DNA of 64,000 bases from Coprinus comatus (lineage: Eukaryota; Basidiomycota; Agaricomycetes; Agaricales; Agaricaceae). The DNA is taken from contig JAWPGT010000001.1 of NCBI GenBank assembly GCA_034638255.1, forward strand, positions 1,488,001 through 1,552,000, given 5' to 3'. Each line of letters starts with the position of its first letter. Position 1 is the stretch's first letter. Positions 37,462 through 48,525 of the stretch are shown in pieces. A model generated the notes under the pieces. That model saw only the letters and a program-made list of their open reading frames with translations. It did no database searches and was not told the origin of the DNA. A program made the position numbers and the translations under genes.

Positions 37462-38086
37462 TCAAAAAATATAAATCAACTGGTGGTATGGATAGTACCT
37501 TTTGGATCCGAATATCTGCAGCACTTCAGCAGGTGACTGCCTGGTTTTGAACAAGTACAGGGTGATATTTAACTGTGTGGGACAAATAACCACATTAGTG
37601 CATGGATGGTATACATCTCAGCTATAAAGATAACAAATAAAATCCGGCACTCATTCTAAAGAGATATCGGAGCTTGGACTAGCTCGAAAAAAAAAACTGT
37701 TTTGGTTATGTTTCCGTGCCGAAAAACGCACATCGCCTCTGTAGCACCTTGACTCCGCCGATCCTTCGTTTCTTGTCTTTTGAATGCGATGTTGTACGTG
37801 ACTTACGGGGATAAACTGAAAATCATGATTATTGGGAGTTGGACTACCGTTAGAACCGGAAACATCCTTTGAAGCAATCTGTGTGGACGCAATATCGAGC
37901 TTGATCAATGTTGGCGTGCTTTGAGTCAACAGTGACTTGACCGATTTGCGTCGCTGTCTTCTTTCTTGGGACCATCTCTGGCTTCCACCCGAACCCTGAT
38001 TCAGTCGGACCTGGATATTACAGTCAAATCACAACCCTGACGAGTCGGTTCATACTTACGTCTGCCCGTGTTGCACGGTATAGCAT
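37462..38086 (-). CDS. Weak candidate gene, unknown protein
   Basis: Unrecognised. Exon 1 from 38086 encodes MLYRATRAD and ends at GTAAGT. A second exon from about 38011 to 37806 reads VRLNQGSGGSQRWSQE, a basic patch, and SLLTQSTPTLIKLDI, ending at another GTAAGT. A third exon from about 37571 reads LNITLYLFKTRQSPAE and VLQIFGSK. It ends either at 37462 or, through one more intron, at 37356, overlapping the end of the PPR-like gene by four bases. The second intron would be about 235 nt, long for this genome. The candidate start is only 22 bp from the opposite-strand candidate at 38109, so at most one is likely to be right as drawn. Confidence 0.4.
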
Positions 38087-38108
38087 TTTTCACTGCAACT
38101 TCAGCAAA

Positions 38109-38318
38109 ATGGCCACCCGTTTGCATCGTGACTTCCGCCAAAACCGTATGCAAAACCAAAGGTCGCGCAATGTATCTTACCCGCCGACGTTTACATTTCC
38201 TGATCTAACATTGGCATTTCGAGATCCAAGATGGGTGGTCCGTCAATCTGTATCTAATGAATTACCGATGCTTTTCGCTGGGCATGTAAAAAAGCTGTTA
38301 ATCGGACGACAAGTCTGA
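38109..38318 (+). CDS. Weak candidate ORF, unknown small protein
   Basis: Unrecognised 69-residue frame (MATRLHRDFRQNRMQN, then TFPDLTLAFRDPRWVV). After its TGA the same frame stays open to about 38451 (reading SGWQTRLNVADSASDT), so an intron covering the stop is conceivable. An alternative join using ACAG near 38379 also gives a plausible frame. The N-terminus is basic and could be mitochondrial. It is divergent from the 38086 candidate with almost no promoter room. Low confidence. Confidence 0.25.
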   Translation: MATRLHRDFRQNRMQNQRSRNVSYPPTFTFPDLTLAFRDPRWVVRQSVSNELPMLFAGHVKKLLIGRQV

Positions 38319-38964
38319 CTCTTGTGTCGAATTCAAACGCATAAATCCGGCTGGCAAACTCGGTTGAACGTGGCAGACAGCGCTTCCGACACACACGATT
38401 GGGCCGGACACTCTTACGTCGATCAAGTTGACTGCTTTCACAGTTAAAATCTGTCTAAGGGACGAACCTCCAAAATCTATAACAAAGGTGATGTACTAGA
38501 TGTTCGCATGCAAGATCTACCTTCAAGATCCATAGAAAAAAAAGTCCCTTCTCTTGTTTCCTAATATGAGCATGGTGAAACCTACTTTCGGGTTTTTATG
38601 TAGACAGCGCTCCATACGTCCTACAAAATCACTATTCAGTCTCCCCTAACGGCATCGATCTTTTCAACATACTATCATTATGCTTCATCGTAATATCCTT
38701 TCTCTGCCGTTCCCTTCTTTTCCTTTATTGTGTTTCTTTTACTATTTCTGTGGCGTTAATATATCCAGATTGAAATGACGATACTGCCACACTGGCTGCC
38801 AGGAACCTTCCTTTTTTTTTAGATCTCGGATTCGTTACTAGTTTTTTTTCTCGTGCTGCTGAGCAAAACGTTAAATAGCAGGAGATGAGTGGTTTTTCAT
38901 ACCATTCCATTCTCCTTATTTCATTTTCTCCAATCTCCTCCAATCTCCTTGCCTTTGTGCTGAA
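38319..38964. other. Gap before the REX4-like gene
   Basis: About 650 bp with open but unrecognised frames at its left side (see the ORF at 38109) and pyrimidine-rich sequence to the right, the probable promoter of the exonuclease gene. Nothing else that I can name. Confidence 0.5.
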
Positions 38965-39895
38965 ATGTTTCCCCACAAACAGGATGTTGTTGCTATTTCG
39001 TGCCTTTGCGTTGGCGTTGGTGTTGGTGGAAGCACTGCATTGATTGGGTTCATATCTTTTTCAAGCGTGCTCATGTATCTTTTGAACTCATCATCCTTTT
39101 CTTCTGCAGAAGAGTCTCCATTGTCACTTATCACGGAAATGTCGTTCTCGATACCTATGTCAAACCCAGTCCCCGAACACCAGTAAGAATAACTTTGTTC
39201 TTCTATGCTATGTGGCCCATGATCTTGACAAAAAAAAAACTCAGGTAACAGATTATCGAACTTCGTCAACAGGACTCACCAAAGAACTTTTAGAATCTCG
39301 TATGTTACCCATTCATTGTAAAAGGACCAGATGATTGAGAAAAAATCTAGCCGATGCTTGGAGTTTTGAACAGCTTCAAGAGTACCTACAGAACCTACTT
39401 CCAAATAAGAAACTTGTAGGCCACCAACTCTGGGAAGACCTATCTGGTGAGTGGGCACATGAGAGCATAATATCATTTCGCAATAGCGGCTCACCCTGCT
39501 TAGTACTTGGCATTGGTCACTATGCAGTTAATACTCGTGATGTGGCGCTATATAGGGTCCGTTACAGCTATTTGTTTTTCGAGTTTTAATGGGACTAATT
39601 CAACATTTTCGACAGCCTTTCAGAGCTGCTTTGAAGATACCAAACCCTGGTTTACCCACCCTCATCTGGCAACTTATGAGTCATGACCTTCACGTAGGAC
39701 CATCAGACTCCGTAGGTTACTTCATACCGTGTTCGTATAATAATAAACTAACTTACCTTGGCGTTTTAGGTGGAATGGGCGAGAGCATGTATGGATCTCT
39801 ATCGGTCCGTAGAAACAGAATGGGAAGAATATATTTCCAAAAATCAATGGCCTTGCGCTATGGCTCCAGATTCCTTCTCCAGATGCTACCTCTAA
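38965..39895 (+). CDS. REX4-like 3'-5' exonuclease with lost catalytic residues; possible pseudogene
   Basis: Clear relation to the DEDDh exonucleases of the REX4/ISG20 group: RVSIVTYHGNVVLDTY, VKPSPRTPVTDYRTSS, KKLVGHQLWEDLS, GIGHYAVNTRDVALYR and WARACMDLYRSVETEW all align with family blocks. But the first motif, normally A-x-D-C-E-M-V-G-V-G, reads AISCLCVGVGVGG, so both acids are gone. The usual Asp in the last block (E-D-A-R-A) is a Trp. The histidine expected before it is not seen. The first intron is also odd: it fits only as a 35-nt intron or with a broken donor. Seven exons; later introns are normal. Either a catalytically dead member or a decaying gene. Confidence 0.65.
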
Positions 39896-40391
39896 ATGTT
39901 TAACTGAGTATGAATATGCCTGACTAACCAGCAAGTACCTAGCCACTACGTACCCTTTTTTGATTGATTCTTTATTACTAACCCTGTTTCTGTATAATTG
40001 TAATGTACGTCAGAATTCAAACAAATGTGAAAGCCAAGATAGTGTCATTAATCTTGAGCGACGTCGGATGCAGCTAGGGGTGAGCTATGAGGGGCAATTG
40101 GCAATTGGATGAGTTCGGAAGACACGCCTCATACTTTGACCCCCATTTGGTATGCTTTACTCCAAAAGTAGTAAAAGTCAGGAAGCCATCAAACGACCTG
40201 ACAAAATAAGTCTTTCAAATCAAAGCGAGCGTTTGAATGTTTGAGAACATTTAGAGTATCAGGGGATGTAAGAAATTGTTTTTGATAGGCCTGCGTTTAC
40301 AAAGATGCTAAACTGACAACTCTATGCAATCTATGTATAACGTTGATTGGCAAATTTTAGTGGAGCATCTCACGTTTCCAAATTTTAAATA
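39896..40391. other. Gap between convergent REX4-like and carrier genes
   Basis: About 500 bp of AT-rich sequence between two convergent stops. No gene, repeat or motif seen. Confidence 0.6.
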
Positions 40392-42034
40392 TCAATGGCG
40401 TGTCTGTCAGGGTCACTATTAGATTCGTACAATTTTCAGGACAACTTGACACACCTCTTCGGCGCCTAAAAGACGCATCATTCCTTCGTAAACAAACAAG
40501 GCGGAGGCGTTTACGGGGAAAGCGCGCAAAACACAGGGGCTCAGGCCACGATAAAATCCTGCGAGTCCATCTCTAGCATAAGTTTGTCGGACGACGGTAG
40601 CGAACGATGGCTGTGCAAATGTAAAGTCTGGGGTATGCATAGAGTTTGGATAAGGTTTTGGATAAGGATAGGACATCATCCGACTGTTTACAAAGGGGGA
40701 GAAACGGAGGAAGTCAGTTTTTGGAGCTTCTCAGGCGCCATTGAGCTGGCGAATCAAGAACTCACTTCTTAACGTTATCGGCTGGGATAGCCATGCCCCA
40801 AAATGCGAAGGAGGCCAAGCCCCCTGATAGGAAATTTGAAGTACCAGTTGACATCTGGTATGCTTGTTAGTAATAAGCAGGGTCATGCGAAACACATCAA
40901 CTCCATCTGGTGTTAAGAAGTTTTTGCTCACCGCATAAGGAGTTCCATTTAGTTGTGAAAAGCCTCGCATCAATGCCTTAGGATGGTTTGGGGTTAGTTT
41001 ATAGAACTCTGCAAATTCCTTGATAACAAGCAAGTACCTCGACGGATAAAAACATCCAGAAAAAGTTGGCTCGGAAAGCCAGGCTACCTGCGAACCCCGA
41101 CCACAAACCGAAGATACCCTGTGTGCGAAGTATTTGTTGCATACAATTAATTGGTCCTTTAAATTGCCGGTCTTTGACTGCCCTTTGGGACTGTAACTGT
41201 AATTTAACTGCCAAAAGTGTATTAATTGCAACGCCGGGTTCTGAGGGGGAATCCGAAACACCAGACCTTTGAGGTTTTCTACAGGGGTGGCAATTAAAGC
41301 GCTACAGAGACCGTTTAATCACAAGACATCCATAGAAAATTCATTTAATATTATCAATCACCTCGTGAGCCCGGCGAACAGCCCAGCTATGCCATGGCCT
41401 AATAGTGTCAAACGCGGACGCCCAGTTATGGGGTGGTCTTCAGACATTCCATTCTTAAATAAGAGTAGCCGGTAATTGTGCAGGGATCCAAGGAGAACGG
41501 AATCAATTGCAGCCCAACCAACTGCAGGTGGAGTAGCCCCTTTGTAAAGCGCAAGAACACCCTAGAATGTAGGAGTAAACTAGTTAGCGTAGAGCTATGC
41601 TGTAGGGCTGAAATATTTTATTCAGACCAACCTCTTTACGGACGATCTGGGTGAGAACATCTATGGCTCCACGGTAAGTTCCTGGTGGAGAACATTGCAT
41701 TCGAGTTTTTATAGTGTCAAATCTAGTTGTTTGACGCTATCAAATTGTTGCCCTATTTTTCTGTTGAATGTGAGTACTAGATGTTGGTATATTGTATGAG
41801 ATTGCGCCCGACCTTTGAAACAATCATGCTCACCCGTGTCCAACGGCCACCTGATGGTGTACCTGTGAGTTTACCAGGAAAAAGACATGAGACCCAAAAC
41901 GACCTTGGTCAGACCTAGAAGAGATTTATGAGTTAATCGGAAGAGTCGCATAGTTGGGTGTGGTCCGTACCGCTTCCCATTCCAGCAAAGGCGCCGACAA
42001 TGCGTATGTGGCCACTCTGTACATTCTCGCCCAT
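40392..42034 (-). CDS. Mitochondrial carrier family protein (SLC25 type)
   Basis: Six-helix inner-membrane transporter with the threefold carrier repeat. Repeat signatures in order are VGHGFDTIKTRMQC, TPVENLKAKLQLQS and IPADNVKNRMMSYP. The first lacks the usual Pro (Px[DE]xx[KR] becomes GFDTIK); the other two are normal. Substrate-cavity regions read IVRKEGVLALYKGATP, ILRTQGIFGLWSGFAG and YARDGLAGFYRGLSPC. The start at 42034 (MGENVQSGHIRIVGAF) puts the first helix at the right place. The last exon encodes TRH after LGAEE. About 300 residues, normal length, with about eight introns. Substrate unknown. Divergent from the RING-CH gene with 174 bp between. Confidence 0.87.
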
Positions 42035-42150
42035 GAGAATATCAACAAGCCGAGGATGTTCCCAGCAAATACGGGACCTTGGAGAGCAACGGAACGTCAA
42101 CGAACACTACGTTCAACGTTAACATTCGGGCCGTCGACCATGTTAGCGAA

Positions 42151-42156
42151 CACGTG
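42151..42156. promoter_or_regulatory. CACGTG E-box in a bidirectional promoter
   Basis: E-box in the 174-bp gap between the divergent carrier (42034) and RING-CH (42209) starts. Function inferred from position. Confidence 0.4.
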
Positions 42157-42208
42157 GTCGGCAGCCAGTCCCCATACAACAACACAGTTGGATATCACAC
42201 TCCCATAA

Positions 42209-43199
42209 ATGCCAGACCCTGCTCCTGGAACCGACAACCAGGCCGAAGAAAAGCAATGCCGCATCTGTTTTGACGGGGTCGACGCAGAGCACGAGCTCGG
42301 CAGGCTCTTTCGTCCATGTCTTTGCAAGGGCTCAATTAGTGTATGTCCAGGCGCCGTCATCACAGTTTTGCCTCACATCTGATATTCTGGAATATCATAG
42401 TATGTTCACGTTCAATGTCTCCAAAGATGGAGAACCGCTTCAACCTCAACGAGTGCATTTTTCTCGTGTCCTCAATGTCATTATAAATACCGCTTTGCTC
42501 GAACTCGGATGGTTGGACTGGCAACAAATCCCAGTATATACCGATCTCTCCTACATGACCCGGACCCAATACTAACTTGCATCGTCTAGTCATTGTAGGA
42601 GGCCTCTCAGGGCTTTTATTCACTATCATCGTCATGCTTGCCTCCTACATCACCACCTATTTCATGTCTACATTTGACAACCTCTCCACCTCATCCTACT
42701 ATTCGTTTTTCTATGTCTCACCGTTTGAAGTCGCCCAGGACTTGATCGTAGCAGCTTTGCGTATCTTAAAGGAAGGTGGTATTGATGGCCTCGATGACGA
42801 CATTCCTTCCTCTAGGACCCGCACTCAGTATTCTCGCCCACCATCAAACCCTGGGTTTGTTAAAAGGTTTATCAAGCGATTCCTTTTGGGTTTACCACTC
42901 ATTGGTGCTGGTTCTCTTGTGCACATGTTACTTTCTGTGGGTTATCTCGTCCCGGTCCAGTGGTTAGCTCGTTACAGAGGTAACAGGAACCGCAGGGACA
43001 ATTCGCGGGATGTTGCTGCTTTGATTGTTGTAGCACTTGTGGCACTTGGTGCTCTAAGGTCCGTCATTCACATATCGAGACCGAGTCTAGAGTGCTAACC
43101 CTAAATTGTAGAGCTTTAGTCAAAGTGTATCATTTGACACAATCTATAACTCGGCGTCTGCTGTTACGGGCGGAAGATGCCATAGTGGAAGTCGCTTGA
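42209..43199 (+). CDS. RING-CH (MARCH-like) membrane E3 ubiquitin ligase
   Basis: Membrane-bound ubiquitin ligase. The C4HC3 RING-CH finger is visible: CRICFD, RPCLCKGSISYVH, HVQCLQRWR and CPQCHYKYRF, with the finger split by an intron between SIS and YVH. A TM segment follows (IIVGGLSGLLFTIIVM), another near LLGLPLIGAGSLVHML, and one in VAALIVVALVALGALR. The splice A|TC across NPI at about 42550-42590 is needed to join the finger to the first helix. The last exon encodes LVKVYHLTQSITRRLL and ends at 43199. About 265 residues. Substrate unknown; March-type ligases act on membrane proteins. Confidence 0.88.
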
Positions 43200-43346
43200 C
43201 TATTTGATCTCTGTCATGTAAAGTATTTTGATAAATGCACTGCTATTAGTACGGTAATAAATGTCTTACACACACTACACATCACCGACAAAAAGGGAGA
43301 GGAAGGAAAATAAACGCAAGCAGCAGAAATTAAACCATTCAATCCG

Positions 43347-46300
43347 TTACCAATTTCGTCGTAATTGACGTTTGATGTTTTCATAAACCTTTTTCGTCTC
43401 AGACCGGTTAGGATCCAGCTCAGAGAGGTACTGATCAATGGACGAATCAATTCTTCCGACCGGGAAATCTCCGTTCGCAATGGAGGATTGGGGCCGCGAG
43501 GCTTCGTCGAGCCAGTCGTTTAGGAGAACAGCGATGTCAGATGAAATCGCTTGAACGTTTGCCTGATCATTGAAGGGCGGTACCTGAAGAGATAGATGAA
43601 CATGCATTTGAGGACGATATAAAAGTCATAAACGTACTTGTGCTTCGTACATCTCATGGAATACGTCCCATATTTCATTATAGGGTACCCCACACTGTAT
43701 CAATATCCGGGGCGCCCAGCCATAGGGCAACTCATTCTTGTGAGCAAGCATGAAGCGGACAAGCAGTGTTGCGACGTGACCTATGGGCGCCGTGCTATGA
43801 GCAATACTCCCAAAACCAAGACACTTGACCTACGTAATGGAAAAGCACCCGCAGATGGATAGAAGCGTTGACCAAGGGAAACTACCCGGGATTGAATTTG
43901 GTCTGCAGTTGCGGAAGTCTCCAGATTTTCATCAAGAACTGAGCCAGTATTAGTTTCATTAGCTTAGGTTGATTGACTGCGGACATACTCTCGTCGAAAA
44001 TCTGGTTCCATATAGGACGGACAACGCTCTCATCTCGGTGTTCGGATACGTGAAGACACAAAAGCTGTAAAGCAGGCAATTGGAATGGTACTGCGTAGCC
44101 TTGGTATAACTATACCATAATTAGTACAATGAACCGTATGAAGTTTTCGTTACTGACCTCAGTCATAGTCATGAGCTGTTGAGACAACGTCCGTACTTTG
44201 ACTTCAACTTCAGGAGCATCATTAATATGCGGTAGCAATGTGTTGTAAATCTCGAGTTGCACTTGAGCAACATCTAATTTCTCTTCTAAGTCGGTTAAAA
44301 ATGCGATGGCTGTTTCATGTCTTCCACCAACTGAGATTGGGTGGGATTTGGCGTTGGCGACGGCAAGGGTCAGGTACTCCAAACGGGAACTCAAATCGAG
44401 GTTGAACCTAAACCAGGTCAGTAATTGTGTGTGCGCTCTAGAACTTGAATTCACTGACTGATTGGAGTCTGCCAAAGCACCCAATATTTCTGCAGCGCGC
44501 AAAGGTTGTCCATTCTTGACGTAAAACTGCCATAATAATTGATATTTCTGCACAGTAACGGGTTCACGCCTGAGATGAGCTTCAAGATATGTGGGCCGCA
44601 TCTACCCCAAATAGTTGCATGAGATTAAAAGTACACTAATAACGACCTTCACTCTTACCTCCAAAAGATCGTCGGAAAGGCCCCGTCCAATCAGCCAGTC
44701 ATACAAAACAGAATGGAACATCTCATCTTCGCTTGAGAAGGCGAGCTCATATGCATGACTACGAACCGTTTCAGGATCGTCAAGACCTGAAACCGCCTCA
44801 GACGGCCTTTTCACACATCTTTCTTCAAACACCGAGAGGGAGTCCATGACGAGGTCATAGCATTGTAAGCGTTGTTCCGTACAGGCTTGGCGAGGATCAT
44901 TCGGAGGTGAACCTGCATACCAATGCTCCAGCCCAGTGTTGTCGGAATCGAAAACTTGAGCACATGTCAAAGGGAGGAGGATAGCACCTGATGTTTCTTA
45001 TCAGTATCGGTAATACGGCTAAAAGACGGACAATGTAACCTTTTGCGTAATCCAATTGTTGATAGTCTCCACATATTTCCCTCAATTTTTCAAACTCAAT
45101 TATTCGGGATCCCTTAGTGAATAATCTATATAAACCGAGTATTAAGAATTGAATTGGTCAAATGAAAAAAAAAAATTCTTGCCGTAATGACTCAGTAAGT
45201 AAGTTTTGGCGCTCTGTAGGGCTCTTTGTTTCCACTGCTTTTCTAATATTTTCCTTTGCCTGTCACAACTTTAGATGCACCGATATCAACTGAAGGGGAA
45301 TGGACCAAGAACCTTGTAAAGCATCACGTCATCTGTGCTGCAGAACGACCCACATCTTCGCTGGAGTACTTCACTGACGGTATCAACCTATTTTACAGCT
45401 GTCAGATGTAGCATCCTACGTTGGAAAAAAGTTGCACCCACACTGATTTGTTGTCCGATTTGTTGGTCAATAACGACATTTACCAGCGCTCTGGATATTG
45501 CCATTCCATTTTGTGTTGTGATGAGATCTTCAAATGTCTGAGAAACAACTAATTTTTGGGTCTCGAGATCACATCTGATGAGACTTGAAATTAGTATCAT
45601 TGCTCGGTGAACCATGTAAATACTTGCTGTGCAATCAATTCTCCAATATGGTAATCATGTAGAAGAAGTATGAAGGAGAGTGCCTCAATAGTCCTCGTCA
45701 GGAGGGCAACCAGCTCTGTAACGGAATGCTTCTCTGCCTGGACCATCATCAGTGACAAAAAATCTGACGAACGAGGGTACAAACCTTCCAAGCCTCTTGC
45801 TCAGTGACGGCAGAGCGACTAGCTGCAGAATCGCTCGGAGATGCATGGAATAGATGTGGATTTTTGTCAAGGAAGTCCTTTAGGGCGAAAAGATTCTTCT
45901 GGATTGCAACAAGAACAGGATCGGCAATGGTTAATTGTTGCCGACCCAGAGGACTATAATAAATTAGTCAACTACTCATACGGTTGATAAGATCCTGGCG
46001 TACCCTCTTTGTGTCAATTTAGCCTTCCAAATTGGACGAACCAAACGAGCGAAATACATAGCAAATCCTTCACGTCGGCCGCTGAAAATGGCTGATCCTT
46101 GGCTATCTGCTGTAAAGTAATCATAAACAAGCAATCTCTAAGGGGCAAGTAATTAAAACCGCATACCAGTTCCATATGTGACCCTTTCTGTCCAGATGGG
46201 TCGCTCACCGAAATCATAGAAAGCTTGTTTGGCAACATTGGCAATTTCCGGGCTTGCAAAAATAACTGTTGGAGAACCTTCGCCATCAAGATATGTATTA

Positions 46301-48410
46301 CCACTGGCAAGGGCAAGTAACATTGCACAGGTTTGGTCGCGACCAAAACTAACGTAGTAAACAATTCATACTTCGTTAGGATACAAGAGTTCTTAGAAAT
46401 AATACAGAAGACAAACCTGTCTCTGAATTCAATGATAGGTTGAACATTTCCATCAGCTTGTAGTTCCTCGAGGACAGCCTTCAGATAGTCTACAGCTCGT
46501 CGTTTACCAATTATCGACAAGCCGCTGTTGGTCAGCAGCATAAATTGTTGTGGTGTTTCCCCAAATTGCCTTGCGAGTTCATTGATCACGGATGGGTTGG
46601 GAGTATTTTCGGGCGTCCCCAATTTATGATCGGGGATGGCTGCTAATGCCCACGTTCTTCCCGGTATTGAAAGTAACGTAGCATATTCCGTAAAAGGCGG
46701 TCGGTTCTGAGAAGCACTAGTGTATGCGCCAAATGTCGTTCCGTACTGTTGTTGAACAGGTACTTGTTGTGGAACGTTAAGTTGTCCAAGTGATCCAATG
46801 CGTGTTAAATCGGGTGAAGTGCAGAGGATGTAATCCTGACCGTCGGTTTCACCCTGTTGTGCAGCAACAAGCAGTCCATCACAATAACAAGTATTTTCGA
46901 TTGACGAGACAATAAAGCCTCGATTCTGTTTCTGAGGTACTTGTGCAACTCCGTAACCTGGGATTCCGGAACGGAAACGCGAATGGTCATCTGGATGTAA
47001 TAGATTTGATGGAGGGAGTCGAACGTGTGCAAGCTGTAATGCACGGACATTACCACCGGACGAGCTATAGGCGTAGGAATAGGAGGGAGCAGGAGAAAAG
47101 TAGAGTCGAATTCCATTGGTGGTGACGGCCACTAGATGGATACCTGAACGCGATTCGTGGGGTTCCACCACATGAAGGGAAATGATCTGGAAAGATTGCG
47201 GGGTCAATGCAGGAGATCCCGGAGCCTTATCCTGCGCTGCCTTGTAGATGCTGGATATAGTTTGAATATGTTGAACAGCCTTTTCACCGTTTGGCTTCCA
47301 AATGGAAATGGCATTTTTGTGGCTGAGCGCGTAGATACAGTCCCTGGCGGTGTCTGAGACCAACAATGCGATCCTGTCTGCGGACGGATAATTAGCTCGA
47401 GCCTCACCTTCTTAAATTTTATATTACCATCGTTATTTGCCGTAGCAAAGCGAGGAAGCAGACTTTGTACTCCACCGATAGAATGATTGATCAATTGTAC
47501 CTTCTTTCCAAACCACGACTCTGTTTCTTGATAATGGAGTTCATAAAGATTTCCGTCTTGCGCGCCACACATGAAAATTCGACCATCCAAAGTCCCAACA
47601 ACAGAAATCATCTCGACATCAGTAGGTACGTTACGGTCTGTTGCATAGAATTGGATCGTCTTGCGAGGCCGGCCGTCTTCTCCTCTTGATGAGGAGACAG
47701 AAACACCGATGAGGAGTACCGAGATGGGAGTACAAATAACAAGAAGGTAAGTTATTTCCTCAATAAAAAGAGACGATTTCGGTCGGACAAGTGCGACCTG
47801 AGTAATAACATCAGGTTGGTCGACAAAAGAGCTTAATTCATGACTTGAGGGGAAGTAGGGTTAACACCTATGATATCCATTCGCGAAGAAACTCTCACCC
47901 GTCGTTATAATCCCACAGGAACAACTTATGATCGATTGAAATCCAAGCGCGTTCAAGTTCAGGCATCAAGCCCATGTGCGACACCACACTTGCAGCTACG
48001 AGAAAAAAAAAGTTCAGTTTATCGGACCTAGACAAAGTCAAAGTCACTGACTGTCATAATACTGAAAAAGCCCGTCAGGTATTGGGATAAATCTCCGCTT
48101 TTGGAATGGCACACGAGTATCATCGGGAAATATACTGTAAGAAGCAGAGGCCTGTGCCCCGGCTAGAGTATATTAGAGAAATATGCAAGCCAAAAAGTAG
48201 CTGTTACTTACAGACTGTCAATGTTTCCCCAATATCCGGAATTATTTGGGCATCTTTGGAGAATTGGTCATAGAGAATTCGGCTTGCGTTTTGTAAAGCA
48301 GGAAGATCAACTGGTACAGGCTTTGATGGTGGTGGTTGTCTACTTGAAAAGGACTGAGTGGGCTGGGACTGGGGGGCAAAGGAACGGGAGGCGGCGAAAG
48401 AAGAGGCCAT
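43347..48410 (-). CDS. NUP170: Nucleoporin Nup155/Nup170 family, inner ring
   Basis: Large inner-ring scaffold nucleoporin. The N-terminal beta-propeller is recognised by LERAWISIDHKLFLWD, ISVVGTLDGRIFMCG, DGNLYELHYQETESWF, DRIALLVSDTARDCIY and LSHKNAISIWKPNGEK. The C-terminal part is an alpha-solenoid, with motifs such as RREPVTVQKYQLLWQF, RLEYLTLAVANAKSHP and NVVDIWERL-like helices expected but not exact here. Ends NIKRQLRRNW at 43347. Start at 48410 (MASSFAASRSFAPQSQ), followed by a serine/proline-rich stretch before ILYDQFSKDAQIIPDI. Some fifteen introns. About 1,350 residues, normal for the family. Divergent from the RNase III gene, 115 bp apart. Confidence 0.9.
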
Positions 48411-48459
48411 AACTGGTAACTCTTGAAACTCTGAACTATTGTCTACACCTGCAAAAGCG

Positions 48460-48467
48460 TCACGTGA
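48460..48467. promoter_or_regulatory. TCACGTGA palindrome in a bidirectional promoter
   Basis: An eight-base palindrome with a CACGTG core, of the Cbf1/USF type, in the 115-bp gap between NUP170 and the RNase III gene. Factor binding is inferred. Confidence 0.45.
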
Positions 48468-48525
48468 TAGCAGCGCTATATTGGATTATCGACATCACAA
48501 TTCCATGTGCTAATACACCTTTGAG

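Noticed and set aside
38916..39269. 117-residue minus-strand frame with an acidic, protein-like composition
   Set aside because: It is antisense to exons with clear REX4-family similarity on the plus strand.
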